The notes beneath the pieces were generated by a model, which searched no databases, was not told the origin of the DNA, and saw only the letters and a list, made by a program, of their open reading frames with translations. Made by a program: the position numbers and the translations under genes. DNA of 64,000 nt from Bufo bufo (taxonomy: Eukaryota > Chordata > Amphibia > Anura > Bufonidae). How positions within the stretch are numbered: the stretch's first letter is position 1; every line of letters begins with the position of its first letter. Below are positions 9,564-21,699 of this stretch, in pieces. The DNA is taken from contig NC_053394.1 of the NCBI RefSeq assembly GCF_905171765.1, positions 158,729,256 through 158,793,255 on the forward strand, read 5' to 3'.

Positions 9564-9857
9564 AGCCGAATGCACACGGCCGTGAGCGGTCCGTGGTAAC
9601 ACGGCCTGGATTCCTGCTGAGAGCAGGAGCGCACGGTGTCATTGGTTGCTATGACGCAATGTGCTTCATTCCGCCGCTGCACTAAAGTAATACACTTGTA
9701 TGATCTATACAAGTGTATTACTTTAGTGCAGCGGCGGCATGAAGTGTGCGGCGTCATAGCAACCAATGACGCCGTGCACTCCTGCTCTCAGCAGGAATCC
9801 AGGCCGTGTTACCACGGACCGCTCACGGCCGTGAAACATGGCCGTGTGCATTCGGCT
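9564..9857. mobile_element. Fold-back MITE, 294 bp
   Basis: The element is a nearly perfect palindrome centred near 9711, with arms of about 145 bp. The ends are AGCCGAATGCACACGGCC and its inverse, and TAA flanks both sides (9561-9563, 9858-9860). A related element sits at 50222-50505. Confidence 0.85.
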
Positions 9858-9860
9858 TAA

Positions 9861-10091
9861 AAGGGTGAACAAGCTTGTATGTAATTTAACAAACAAATGC
9901 GAGCACAAGTGGAGGAGCCTGTGTCCTAATGGCTAAGTGGGTTCATGGGTGAGTGAGTGAGATAAAGTTCATTAAAAACGATTCCATATGACTTGAAATA
10001 CATTTTTGTACTTTTTGTACCAAACACAGTCATTCACACGCACATCAAACATTCCCCTCCCAGGACCAGACAAGAGAATCCTACATTCAAG
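9861..10091. other. Unassigned sequence
   Basis: No gene, repeat pair or element end is recognised between the fold-back MITE and the 3' end of the minus-strand L1. Confidence 0.4.
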
Positions 10092-10705
10092 GTATCAGAA
10101 GAATGGTTTTCCTTGCATAGTACAGAAGTAACCTGTATAGTCGTCTACCATATATTTAGTGGGGATAACATCATTAACTAGTCCCAAAAAACTCATCATC
10201 TGTGTGCAAGCATCTGGAAAGCCAACTTTAGTATTTATATAGGCATGAACCTCCGCCCAGAAACTCTGGATAATCGGGCACTGCCACACCATGTCAATGA
10301 AGCAGCCACTATCGTGCCCGCAGCGTATACATTGGGGACTAGGTAGTTTACGCATCTTAAACGATCTACCGAGTGTATAGTATACCCTATGTAGCCATTT
10401 CAACTATACAAGTTGGTCCTTGGCGCTAACAACTGTGGATCTCCATGTGTGGCTTAGTTCTCTCACATGAGAGGCCTCTAAATCCACTATATCGTGTTTC
10501 CATTTGGTAAAGTATTTGTCAAGTGGAGAATCTTGCTTAGCCATTAGTGTCACATACAAAGTGGACACCGGCTTAGCTAATTGAGCTTTTCTCCACCCCA
10601 CCTTTATAAGGCCACACTCCAGTCTCAGCGAACCTTTAACAAATTGAGTATAACAGGCATGCCTGAGCTGGAAGTATCTATACAGGTAGTTTTGGGGTAA
10701 ATTAA

Positions 10706-11453
10706 AGGATAACTGTCACATTTAGACCCTAATTTCAATTTTCATATATGTAGTTACTAATAACATGATATTCCAGAATCAGTTACTATTAGACTGACTT
10801 ACCCCATATTTAATAAGATTCAGCCCTTAGCAACCAGTCTGCATAAAACTGAAATCTCACTATTCAGTTAAGATGGCTGCCACTGCCCTCACCCTGAGGC
10901 TAATCCCGCCTGCCCTCACTAGCCAGTAACAATAGCCCCCCAAAAGTGTCAGTAACCAGAGCCCTCCCCCTAAAGGGTTAATCTCCTGCAGCACAAAGGG
11001 GTCCTCTTACCACATGTTGCTTTAATTTATACACTGAGCAGATGGCAGATCTCCCTTCCCTGTTGTGCGCTGGTTCAACTCTGCATCCTCCAGCTCTGCT
11101 GAGTGAGGGAGCATCTGCCAAGCGCAGGGACAGGGAGAAGTGCACACAGCCCAGGCACTGTTATCAGCTGCTGGGGAGGACATGGCTTTAATTATTTCCT
11201 TACAGTCCCTGGCTGTCAGTAATCTGACCTTGCACGCAGCCTGCTTCTGCGTCCTCCGTCCTTCAACAGATAGACGGACCACGCCTAGCAACCCTATTTT
11301 AAGCACAGGTAAAAGCAGGCAGTACAGGGAACAAAAATGTGGAATTAAGGGGTAATTGAATACACAGTGAAAAGTTGAAATAGGGCCACCAAGGAAATAT
11401 TAATCACCACAATCCAATACTCAAAAAAAAAAAAAATATACGACAGTTATCCT
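10706..11453. mobile_element. T2/Kolobok-like MITE, 748 bp
   Basis: The ends are AGGATAACTGTC and GACAGTTATCCT, flanked by TTAA on both sides (10702-10705, 11454-11457). L1 C-terminal coding sequence continues on each side, so this is an insertion into the L1. TTAA duplication plus a TTAAAGG start fits the T2 (Kolobok) MITE class described in Xenopus; piggyBac also uses TTAA. Confidence 0.7.
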
Positions 11454-11648
11454 TTAAATTCCTGTTTCAGACTATTAAAAGACCTGAACAAACCCTTGTC
11501 ATTGTGTGAGATATTGCAGGCCTTTCTGGGGCCAAAATTCTAAGTCTGCTAGAGAGAATAGTTCAGACAAATCTTTATTCCTACATAACGGCACATACGG
11601 CGACCATCTCTTCCTACCATCCTTGACCGTATGTACACTCACCCACCT

Positions 11649-11845
11649 AAGGGTCCATTCACACGTCTGCAAATGGATCCGCATCCGTTCCGCAATATCG
11701 GGAACGGGTGTGGACCCATTCATTCTCTATGGGGCCAGAAGAGATGTGGAGAGCACACTATATGCTCTCCGCATCCGCATTTCCGGAGCGCAGTTCCGAA
11801 CTTCCGGGCCGTGGCTCCGCAAAAAAATAGAGCATGTCCTAACAT
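11649..11845. mobile_element. Truncated TAA-type MITE inside the L1
   Basis: It starts TAAgggtccattcacacgtc in the style of the other TAA MITEs, with ggatccgcatccg and atggggcc motifs. A matching right end is not found, and adjoining L1 sequence is missing, so a deletion accompanied or followed insertion. Confidence 0.5.
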
Positions 11846-13823
11846 TAACACGGCCTATCAAAGTCAGTGGCAAATTCTCCCATGCCTCGATTTTCCATTG
11901 TGGGAACTATATTAAGCTGGTAAAATCTTGCAGTCTCCCTATGAATAACAATTCCCAAATATTTAAACTGTTCTACAACTTGGAGTTTAGACTGCAATGA
12001 AATATGAATAGGATCAAAATCATCTATTAAGCAGAGACTCGATTTAGTCCAATTTACCTGCAGACCAGAGAAACTACCAAAGTCATCTACGATGGCCACG
12101 AGGGCATTCAGAGAGTTTCCTGTGTTCGCCAGGTATACCAACATGTCGTCTGCATAGAGGGAAAGTTTCTCAGTTATACCCGCCACCTCCCAACCTTCTA
12201 TAGAGGAGTTAGAAGAAATGAGTAGGGACAAGGGCTCCATTATCAGTGCAAAGAGTAAGGGGGAAAGAGGACAACCCTGTCTGGTGCCCCTGCCAAAGGG
12301 AAAGGAGTCAGACATACCCATTTACCTTGACCCTAGCTGTCGGGGACTTATAAAGTAGTCGCAACCAGCGAAGAAAGTTCTGGGGGAAGCACATCTGTTC
12401 GAGTGTGTCCCACATAAAATCCTATTCTACTGAGTGAAATCCTTTTTCATTATCCAGTGTCGCTAGGACCCTCATACCCCTATTATCATGTTGAACCTGT
12501 AGATTAGTATACAAATGTCTCAGGTTTATATCAGTAGTTTTCCCCAGCATAAAACCTGACTGATCCACCCCTACTACAGAGAGGATCACTTCTCTCAGTC
12601 GCAATCCCAGTACCTTTGCCAGAATTTTAACATCGAGATTTAGGAGCGAGATAGGTCTGTAGGAGCTGCATTGGTCCGGAGGTCTTCCCGGCTTGTCTAT
12701 TACCACAATGGTTGCCTCTGAAAAGGATGGAGGAAAAGAACCATGTTCAAAAGCATTATCAAAAGCTTCTGGAGTCTATGCTCCTTAGAGTAGAGTTTGT
12801 ACCATTCAGCCGGGAAGCCATCCGGACCAGGAGCCTTTCTAACGCCAAGGATTTAATAGCTGGTTCAATCTCAGCATCCGTGATCTGTGTCGCCAAAGCA
12901 CCCCCACCTTCTTGTGCAAATGTGGGAAGTGCAATCCCAGCTAGAAAACGAGTTATATTTGCTGAAGTACAAGTGGTTTTAGAAGCATATAGATCAGAAT
13001 AGTAGGAAGCAAATTGGCGACACACACCCCGGGGCTCAACCATCAGTTCACCTTGGTCAGACACAACACTAGCAACCACTGGGGGGTTTGAGCGAGCTAA
13101 GTATTCTAAAGCTCTACAATTCTTATCCCCATCCGAAAAAACTGTTTGCCTCTGGGTAAGATGTAGGCAAAACAGCTGTGCTGTGCTTCTCACTACTCAA
13201 ATCCTGTAGAAACTCCTGCTCCTTGCTGGAGACCACTACTTCTAACTTAGTCTGTGTCATGCGCAAATCCTTCCTGTGCGACGCTATTGCATAGATTAAT
13301 GCTCCCCTCTTAAAGGCATCCCATTCTAGCAGAGGGTTCAAAGACCCTTCGTTCTCTGTCCAATAGTGTTCCATAGCCTCAAAGCAACTGATCGCCACTG
13401 GGAGAACATCTAGCCACATTGGATTTAATGACCACAATCTAGTGGGGGGGAGGGGGTCAATGGCTGTGATAAAATCAAGAGGATGGGTGCATGATCCAAA
13501 ATAGTCACTGGTTCTAATATAAGGTAACAGATCCCTACAGACAAAAGCTAAGTCTATACGAGATATTGAGCCAGTGAAGGCCGAATAATATGAGAATTGT
13601 GCAGAGGTAGGGTGAAGATGGTGCCAGATCTCTATTAGCCCATGTGCTTCCACCCAATGTAGGAGAGACCTATTATGCGAAGCCTGAAGATGCAACCTAT
13701 CTGTCAAAGAATCCAAAGTCACATTGTAATCTCCCATAAAGATGAAGGGAGTTGCTGAGAACATTGCGACTTTGCTCATAATAGAATCGAGCCTTTCCAT
13801 ACAAAAAGGAGGCGATATATATA

Positions 13824-15404
13824 CACTGCTCAAAAAAATAAAGGGAACACTTAAACAACACAATGTAACTCCAAGTCAATCACACTTCTGTGAAATCAAA
13901 CTGTCCACTTAGGAAGCAACACTGAGTGACAATCAATTTCACATGCTGTTGTGCAAATGGGATAGACAACAGGTGGAAATTATAGGCAATTAGCAAGACA
14001 CCCCCAATAAAGGAGTGGTTCTGCAGGTGGTGACTGCAGACCACTTCTCAGTTCCTATGCTTCCTGGCTGATGTTTTGGTCACTTTTGAATGCTGGCGGT
14101 GCTTTCACTCTAGTGGTAGCATGAGATGGAGTCTACAACCCACACAAGTGGTTCAGGTAGTGCAGCTTATCCAGGATGGCACATCAATGCGAGCTGTGGC
14201 AAGAAGGTTTGCTGTGTCTGTCAGCGTAGTGTCCAGAGCATGGAGGCGCTACCAGGAGACAGGCCAGTACATCAGGAGACGTGGAGGAGGCCGTAGGAGG
14301 GCAACAACCCAGCAGCAGGACCGCTACCTCCGCCTTTGTGCAAGGAGGAACAGGAGGAGCACTGCCAGAGCCCTGCAAAATGACCTCCAGCACGCCACAA
14401 ATGTGCATGTGTCTGCTCAAACGGTCAGAAACAGACTCCATGAGGGTGATATGAGGGCCCGACGTCCACAGGTGGGGGTTGTGCTTACAGCCCAACACCG
14501 TGAAGGACGTTTGGCATTTGCCAGAGAACACCAAGATTAGAAATTCGCCACTGGCACCCTGTGCTCTTCACAGATGAAAGCAGGTTCACACTGAGCACAT
14601 GTGACAGACGTGACAGAGTCTTGAGACTCGGTGGAGAACGTTCTGCTGCCTGCAACATCCTCCAGCATGACCGGTTTGGCATTGGGTCAGTAATGGTGTG
14701 GGGTGGCATTTCTTTGGAGGGCCACACAGCCCTCCATGTGCTCGCCAGAGGTAGCCTGACTGCCATTAGGTACCGAGATGAGATCCTCAGACCCCTTGTG
14801 AGACCATATGCTGGTGCGGTTGGCCCTGGGTTCCTCCTAATGCAAGACAATGCTAGACCTCATGTGGCTGGAGTGTGTCAGCAGTTCCTGCAAGACGAAG
14901 GCATTGATGCTATGGACTGGCCCGCCCGTTCCCCAGACCTGAATCCAATTGAGCACATCTGGGACATCATGTCTCGCTCTATCCACCAACGTCACGTTGC
15001 ACCACAGACTGTCCAGGAGTTGGCAGATGCTTTAGTCCAGGTCTGGGAGGAGATCCCTCTGGAGACCGTCCGCCACCTCATCAGGAGCATGCACAGGCGT
15101 TGTAGGGAGGTCATACAGGCACGTGGAGGCCACGCACACTACTGAGCCTCATTTTGACTTGTTTTAAGGACATTACATCAAAGTTGGATCAGCCTGTAGT
15201 GTGTTTTTCCACTTTAATTTTGAGTGTGACTCCAAATCCAGACCTCCATGGATTGAAAAATTTGATTTCCATTTTTACATTTTTGTGTGATTTTGTTGTC
15301 AGCACATTCAACTATGTAAAGAACAAAGTATTTCAGAAGAATATTTAATTAATTCAGATCTAGGATGTGTTATTTTTGTGTTCCCTTTATTTTTTTGAGC
15401 AGTG
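13824..15404 (+). mobile_element. Tc1/mariner family A, copy 1
   Basis: Terminal inverted repeats contain CTGCTCAAAAAAATAAAG and its inverse, bounded by TA on each side. The sequence is over 95% identical by eye to copy 2 at 43182-44761. It lies within the minus-strand L1. Confidence 0.9.
14121..15145 (+). pseudogene. Tc1 transposase, family A, one frame break
   Basis: This DD34E transposase performs cut-and-paste transposition into TA sites. The N-terminal paired-like helix-turn-helix (from M-R-W-S-L-Q-P) is followed by the catalytic T-D-E-S-R-F, Q-D-N-A-R-P-H and D-L-N-P-I-E blocks. At about 14533 the sequence caagattag replaces caagattggc of copy 2, giving a stop and a frameshift that split the protein into 14121-14540 and 14561-15145. 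Otherwise it is full length (about 341 residues in copy 2). Confidence 0.88.
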
Positions 15405-15823
15405 TATATATAGAGTAGAGAATTTACCTTAACCTTTAATTTTTCTTCCACAGAAACTTCTTTATTATGCCAGTCTGTTCGACCATGGGAACTTCCTGCA
15501 GGTCCTCACCCCTCTATGTCTCCATATATATACAGGAGCTCAAGTATAGGAATAATGCGTGGGGGTCACTGAACTTATCGAATGTATTATGATGTATGCT
15601 GATATATACAATATGATATGTACTATGATTGCATTTATGATTACATGTATCGATATACTGTGATATATGCATACCGCCTGAGTCCTCATACATAGGCAAA
15701 TGATATATGTGTTGTATATATGGTCATGTATAATATACCCGCCCATATGGACTAACGCCATAAGCAGCCCTCGATCTGGCATAGACCAGCAGTACACGGC
15801 AGCACACATATGGGTGGACTGTA
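15405..15823. other. AT-rich sequence between two Tc1 copies
   Basis: The first ~100 bases could be further upstream minus-strand L1 sequence, displaced by the Tc1 insertion, but the reading is too decayed to be sure. The rest is gatatat-rich with no gene. Confidence 0.35.
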
Positions 15824-17384
15824 CAGTCGTGGCCAAAAGTTTTGAGAATTACATAAATATTGGAAATTGGAAAAGTTGCTGCTTAAGTTTTTATAATAGA
15901 AATTTGCATATGCTCCAGAATGTTATGAAGAGTGATCAGATGAATTGCATAGTCCTTCTTTGCCATGAAAATTAACTTAATCCCAAAAAAAACCTTTCCA
16001 CTGCATTTCATTGCTGTCATTAAAGGACCTGCTGAGATCATTTCAGTAATCGTCTTGTTAACTCAGGTGAGAATGTTGATGAGCACAAGGCTGTAGATCA
16101 TTATGTCAGGCTGATTGGGTTAAAATGGCAGACTTGACATGTTAAAAGGAGGGTGATGCTTGAAATCATTGTTCTTCCATTGTTAACCATGGTGACCTGC
16201 AAAGAAACGCGTGCAGCCATCATTGCGTTGCATAAAAATGGCTTCACAGGCAAGGATATTGTGGCTACTAAGATTGCACCTCAATCAACAATTTATAGGA
16301 TCATCAAGAACTTCAAGGAAAGAGGTTCAATTCTTCTTAAGAAGGCTTCAGGGCGTCCAAGAAAGTCCAGAAAGCGCCAGGATAGTCTCCTAAAGAGGAT
16401 TCAGCTGCGGGATCAGAGTGCCACCAGTGCAGAGCTTGCTCAGGAATGGCATCAGGCAGGTGTGAGCGCATCTGCACGCACAGTGAGGCGAAGACTTTTG
16501 GAAGATGGCCTGGTGTCAAGAAGGGCAGCAAAGAAGCCACTTCTCGCCAAAAAAAAACATCAGGGACAGATTGATCTTCTGCAGAAAGTATGGTGAATGG
16601 ACTGCTGAGGACTGGGGCAAAGTCATATTCTTTGATGAAGCCTCTTTCCGATTGTTTGGGTCATCTGGAAAAAGGCTTATCCGGAGAAGAAAAGGTGAGC
16701 GCTACCATCAATCCTGTGTCATGCCAACAGTAAAGCATCCTGAGACCATTCATGTGTGGGGTTGCTTCTCATCCAAGGGAGTGGGCTCACTCACAATTTT
16801 GCCCAAAAACACAGCCATGAATAAAGAATGGTACCAAAACACCCTCCAACAGCAACTTCTTCCAACAATCCAACAACAGTTTGGTGAAGAACAATGCATT
16901 TTCCAGCACGATGGAGCACCGTGCCATAAGGCAAAAGTGATAACTAAGTGGCTCGGGGACCAAAAGGTTGACATTTTGGGTCCATGGCCTGGAAACTCCC
17001 CAGATCTTAATCCCATTGAGAACTTGTGGTCAATCCTCAAAGAGGCGGGTGGACAAACAAAAACCCACTAATTCTGACAAACTCCAAGAACTAATTATGA
17101 AAGAATGGGTTGCTATCAGTCAGGAATTGGCCCAGAAGTTGATTGAGAGCATGCCCAGTCGAATTGCAGAGGTCCTGAAAAAGAAGGGCCAACACTGCAA
17201 ATACTGACTCTTTGCATAAATGTCATGTAATTGTCGATAAAAGCCTTTGAAACGTATTAAGTGCGTGTAATTATATTTCACTACATCACAGAAACAACTG
17301 AAACAAAGATCTAAAAGCAGTTTAGCAGCAAACTTTGTGAAAACGAATATTTGTGTCATTCTCAAAACTTTTGGCCACGACTGT
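15824..17384 (+). mobile_element. Tc1/mariner family B
   Basis: Terminal inverted repeats CAGTCGTGGCCAAAAGTTTT and its inverse, each bounded by TA (15822-15823, 17385-17386). This is the only copy of the family in the window. Confidence 0.9.
16189..17207 (+). pseudogene. Tc1 transposase, family B, two frameshifts
   Basis: The frame starts M-V-T-C-K-E-T-R-A and has an N-terminal helix-turn-helix with a G-R-P-R-K AT-hook-like motif. The DDE catalytic domain shows F-D-E-A-S-F, Q-H-D-G-A-P-C-H and D-L-N-P-I-E-N-L-W. One frameshift falls in an A-run at about 16550 (ccaaaaaaaaacat) and a second near 17040. Full length would be about 340 residues, ending K-K-G-Q-H-C-K-Y. It is inactive as it stands. 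Confidence 0.88.
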
Positions 17385-17924
17385 AGTATACAGTATTTAA
17401 TCATGTTCAACCCTGCTATAACAATATAATCATGTGCATTATGTCCTCTATACGTTTTGCCCCTAGGCACGCATATATTCCCACTACTATCGATACATGT
17501 ATCAAGATCTATTCCATCATAACCAGTATTGCGCCTTACCATTATTAATTTCGTAAACCGTATGTCACGGACCCGCCATATTTGCACTCATTTGCACCTA
17601 TATGTATTTGGATATATATATGGGCACTTGAAGACCCGGCTTCAAACACACTTTGAAACTAGAGGCGAGACTAAATAAATCATTGCCCTAACCAGAAACC
17701 CCCTAAACAAAACTTACCTTGAGACAAACTCGACACTTGCCTGACTAGTTCAGAAGAAAAACACTTGGAGATCCTGAAAACTAAGAATGAAACAATGGAA
17801 GATGAATATCACAACAAGTTGACATACTGTTACCGCCTGGTTGCCTGCTGACGAACCAAAGGTTTCTCTTTTTTTTTATTTTTTTATGCTAGATGATGAA
17901 AAGAGTACAGACTTGGGCGTGCCA
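17385..17924. other. Unassigned AT-rich sequence
   Basis: There is no coding signal or repeat structure beyond a short T-run (about 17870-17885). It continues the sequence into which Tc1 family B inserted. Confidence 0.4.
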
Positions 17925-19030
17925 GGACACGACAACGACTGATGAAACACAAGCCTGAGTGAGCCAGGCAAGAATGACAGACAGCGCAGGAGATGACATG
18001 AAGACTTGGGCATGCAAGGCGACAATGTGGGGAAACCATTGACATTTAGAGGACCATGAGCACAGCACAGAACAGGTAAGATAACACACAGAACCGAAAA
18101 GTGGCGTGAAGGACGGTGGAGGGGAGACACTAGACCCAATGCCTGGGGCCCGGATACCTAGTGATTCGGCCGAGCCGTGCGCCGCCGAGCAGCGGAGACT
18201 TAGCGGACCAGGAAGCGGGATATGAAGGACCTGAACCCTGATGCCAAGAGGAGAAGAAACCTGAGCGTGCCAGGTAACAAAAGAAAATGCGAATCCTGGT
18301 TGGACAAGGGAACGACATGAAGCCAGGAATGGCGGACCGTGTGACTAAAGTGAAATGACAACACAAGGCCTGAGGGAGCAAGACAGCAGGAAAAGAAGGA
18401 CAGGCGGAGCCTGGACCTGCCCAGCAACACTGTGACCTGGGCGATCCAGGTAGCGAACCAGGTCGAACCAGGTGGTGAAGGAGGAAGATGACAAGACCGA
18501 AATGTACCATGCAACAATGGGAGAAAACACATGGAGCCTGAGCGTGCCAGGCGACACAGAGGCCTGGGCGATCCAGGAGACAAAAACATAAAGCTTGGGT
18601 GATCCAAGCAACGAAGGAGGAAGACAATGCAAGGCCTGAGCGTACCAGGCCACAGAGGAAGGAGAAGGACAAACACGGAGCCTGAGCGTGCCAGGCGACA
18701 CAGAGGCCTGGGCGATCCAGGAGACAAAACATAAAGCTTGGGCGATCCAAGCAACGAAGGAGGAAGACAATGCAAGGCCTGAGCGTACCAGGCCACAAAT
18801 GAAGGAGAAGGATAAACATGGAGCCTGGGCGTACCAGGCGAAGCAGTGACCTGGGCGATCCAGGAGACAAAACATAAAGCCTGGGCGAACCAGGCAGCAA
18901 TGAATGACACCAAGATTTGCGCTACTTTAAAGAAATAGCCTATGACTTGAGCCTGAGCGTACCAGGCAATCCTATTAACAAGGAAAACTTGGGCAAACCA
19001 GGAGACAAGTGATGTGAGAAAGCCGTGGCC
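17925..19030. repeat. Palindromic minisatellite
   Basis: More than twenty short hairpin units of the type GCCTGGGCGATCCAGG, GCTTGGGTGATCCAAGC or GCCTGAGCGTGCCAGGC are separated by 15-40 bases of purine-rich spacer. A higher-order repeat of 143-144 bp starts at 18533, 18677 and 18820. Long minus-strand frames (for example 18130-18900) result from the repetition and are not genes. Confidence 0.75.
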
Positions 19031-19867
19031 TGACGTGCTGGGCTACCCAGCATACTAAATACCCAGGAGAGACTGAACGAGCCAACCGTATAGAGGTAGA
19101 CACATGAACCATAACCATCTGGTGGGGATTTAAAAATCCGGAAAGGGGTTAACAGCGGGTCCCCTCGATAGCCAGGAACCGATACCAACCCCCCAAACCC
19201 TATATGTGTTCCCAGAAACCATCCCCCGGTGACTACCCCCGAGCCTCAAGCTGTGCTGAACAAAGCGCCGGCACTTGGGCACCATGAGAACTGAGCGGCT
19301 CATGAAACATTCACCGGGGGCGGTGCCTTGGTCAGGATGAAGGAGAGCCCCCTAACCTGTGGCAAGAGATCTTGCCCACTTACCTATGCAGCGAGATAGG
19401 GGGCCCCGGCGCTGGGGTAACTCGGCTGCCAGGCGGGGACGTGAGCAGTGGCGCAGGCGGGGGGGGGGGAGCATGGCAACCCTCGCTACTTACCAGCCGG
19501 ATGCCGGGTGCCACACATAGAGTGAGAGAGCGGTGCGGCTCCCCCCTGCCTGCCCGACCCACGGGGAAGAGACTCCTGAGCGGGATGCTGATCAGCAGCG
19601 CGGCAGCTGCTCCGAGCCACTTACCTCGTGCGCAGGCGTGAGCCACAGAGGAAGTAGGTAACGGGGAAAGGAACTCCAGCTACCAGGGCGAGCGATGAAC
19701 GGGCTACTGGCCTGGGGTCTGCCTGAGGGGTTAAATAGCCAAACGCCCCTCCCACAAATACAGGCTGAATATCAGCCTTAACTATATATACTGCCTTATA
19801 ATTATTATGGCCATGATAGAATAAATATATATATATATACAGCCTTATCTATAGTGTCCTCATAGTG

Positions 19868-19870
<3 letters not shown>
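19031..19870. other. CpG-rich sequence without a recognised gene
   Basis: Bases 19190-19750 are GC-rich with many CpG and a gggttaaatagcc motif near 19720 that, read on the minus strand, resembles an LTR-type promoter (GGCTATTTAACC). No coding domain is recognised in any frame. It may be a further LTR or 5' region of an element. Confidence 0.35.

Positions 19871-19900
<30 letters not shown>
19871..19900. repeat. (TA)n microsatellite
   Basis: An uninterrupted TA run abuts the left terminus of Tc1 family C copy 1. Confidence 0.9.
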
Positions 19901-19903
<3 letters not shown>

Positions 19904-21538
19904 TCAGGTCCATAAATATTGGGACATCGACATAATTGTAACTTTTTGGCTCTATACACCACCACAATGGATTTGACATGAAATAAACAAGAAGTGCTTT
20001 AACTGCAGACTGTCAGCTTTAATTTAAGGTTATTTACATCCAAATCAGGTGAACGGTGTAGGAATTACAACAGTTTGCATATGTGCCTCCCACTTGTTAA
20101 GTAACCAAAAGTAATGGGACAATTGGCTTCTCAGCTATTCCATGGCCAGGTGTGTGTTATTTCCTCATTATCCAAATTACAATAAGCAGATAAAAGGTCC
20201 AGAGTTAATTTCAAGTTTGTTATTTGCATTTGGAATCTGTTGCTGTCAACTCTCAAGATGAGATCGAAAGTACTGTGAAGCAAGCCATCATTAGGCTGAA
20301 AAAACAAAACAAACCCATCAGAGACATAGAAAAAACATTAGGCGTGGCCAAAACAACTGTTTGGAATATTCTTAAAAAGAAGGAACGCATCGGTGAGCTC
20401 AGCAACACCAAAAGACCCGGAAGACCACGGAAAACAACTGTGGTGGATGACTGAAGAAATCTTTCCCTGGTGAAGAAAACACCCTTCACAACAGTTGGCC
20501 AGATGAAGAACACTCTCCAGGAGGTAGGTGTATGTGTGTCAAAGTCAACAATCAGGAGAAGACTTCACCAGAGTGAATGCAGAGGGTTCACCACAAGATG
20601 TAAAATATTGGTGAGCCTCAAAAACAGGAAGGCCAGATTAGAGTTTGCCAAACAACATCTAAAAAAGCCTTCACAGTTCTGGAACAACATCCTATGGACA
20701 GATGAGACCAAGATCAACTTGTACCAGAGTGATGGGAAGAGAACAGTATGGAGAAGGAAAGGAACTGTTCATGATCCTAAGCATACCACCTCATCAGTGA
20801 AGCATGGTGGTGGTAGTGTCATGGCGTGGGCATGCATGGCTGCCACTGGAACTAGTTCTCTTGTATTTATTGATGATGTGACTGCTGACAAAAGCAGCAG
20901 GATGAATTCTGAAGTGTTTCGGGCAGTATTATCTGCTCATATTCAGCCAAGTGCTTCAGAACTCATTGGACGGCGCTTCACAGGGCAGATGGACAATGAC
21001 CCAAAGCATACTGCAAAAGCAACCAAAGAGTTTTTTAAGGGAAAGAAGTGGAATGTTATGCAATGGCCAAGTCAATCACCTGAGCTGAATCCAATGGAAC
21101 ATGCATTTTACTTGCTGAAGACAAAACTGAAGGGAAAATGCCCCAAGAACAAGCAGGAACTGACGACAGTTGCAGTAGAGGCCTGGCAGAGCATCACCAG
21201 GGATGAAACCCAGCGTCTGGTGATGTCTATGCGTTCCAGACTTCAGGCTGTAATTGACTGCAAAGGATTTGCAACCAAGTATTAAAAAGTGAAAGTTTGA
21301 TTTATGATTTTTATTCTGTCCCATTACTTTTGGTTCCTTAACAAGTGGGAGGCACATATGCAAACTGTTGTAATTCCTACACCGTTCACCTGATTTGGAT
21401 GTAAAGACCCTCAAATTAAAGCTGACAGTCTGCAGTTAAAGCACATCTTGTTCGTTTCATTTCAAATCCGTTGTGGTGGTGTATAGAGCCAAAAAATTTA
21501 GAATTGTGTCAATGTCCCAATATTTATGGACCTGACTG
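19901..21538 (+). mobile_element. Tc1/mariner family C, copy 1
   Basis: Terminal inverted repeats CAGTCAGGTCCATAAATATT and inverse, bounded by TA. Sub-terminal inverted repeats of about 200 bp carry the shared cacctgatttggatgtaa motif. Copy 2 is at 30317-31585 and an end fragment at 63573. Confidence 0.9.
20224..21285 (+). pseudogene. Tc1 transposase, family C, copy 1
   Basis: Full-length DD34E transposase with one nonsense codon. The helix-turn-helix region ends in G-R-P-R-K-T-T, the TGA at 20452-20454 replaces the CGA of copy 2, and the catalytic part runs to 21285. Catalytic blocks are T-D-E-T-K, Q-M-D-N-D-P-K-H and E-L-N-P-M-E; the last differs from the family D-L-N-P-I-E. The initiating methionine is unclear because the first codons differ from the expected frame. 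Confidence 0.85.
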
Positions 21539-21591
21539 TATATATTGCCTTCCTTATAATTATTATGCCCAAGCTGGAATGAATATAATTA

Positions 21592-21634
<43 letters not shown>

Positions 21635-21699
21635 CATTGTCCCCTTGGTGGTGTGTTTATAGATATATATATCACCGTGTGGATATGCATCCCCGCGTT
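21539..21699. repeat. (TA)n microsatellite and flank
   Basis: An AT-rich flank contains a TA run at 21603-21631. No other content is seen. Confidence 0.7.

Larger units (their letters stand above)
10092..13817 (-). pseudogene. Decayed L1/Tx1-like ORF2 (endonuclease-RT), minus strand
   Basis: Read from 13817 downward, fragments follow the L1 ORF2 order. The endonuclease C-terminal half includes M-G-D-Y-N-V-T and S-R-I-D-L-A-F (about 13750-13500). The RT domain has Y-R-P-I-S-L-L-N near 12660, R-Q-G-C-P-L-S-P near 12280 and the Y-A-D-D catalytic box near 12150. The C-terminal domain has C-x2-C-G-H...C (about 10330-10260). Several stops and frameshifts break the frame. Two MITEs (10706-11453 and about 11649-11845) interrupt it, and some RT-to-C-terminal sequence is lost at the second. 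The 5' part is displaced by a Tc1 insertion at 13824, and ORF1 is not seen here. Such elements retrotranspose through target-primed reverse transcription; this copy is dead. Confidence 0.85.

Noticed and set aside
9564..9857. A microRNA-like hairpin
   Set aside because: The palindrome covers the whole MITE, has a TAA duplication on both sides and has a relative at 50222-50505, so it is a fold-back element.
18130..18913. Long overlapping minus-strand frames with a repeated S-P-G-S-P-R-type pattern
   Set aside because: All frames stay open because the minisatellite has few stops. There is no start context, domain or codon signal.
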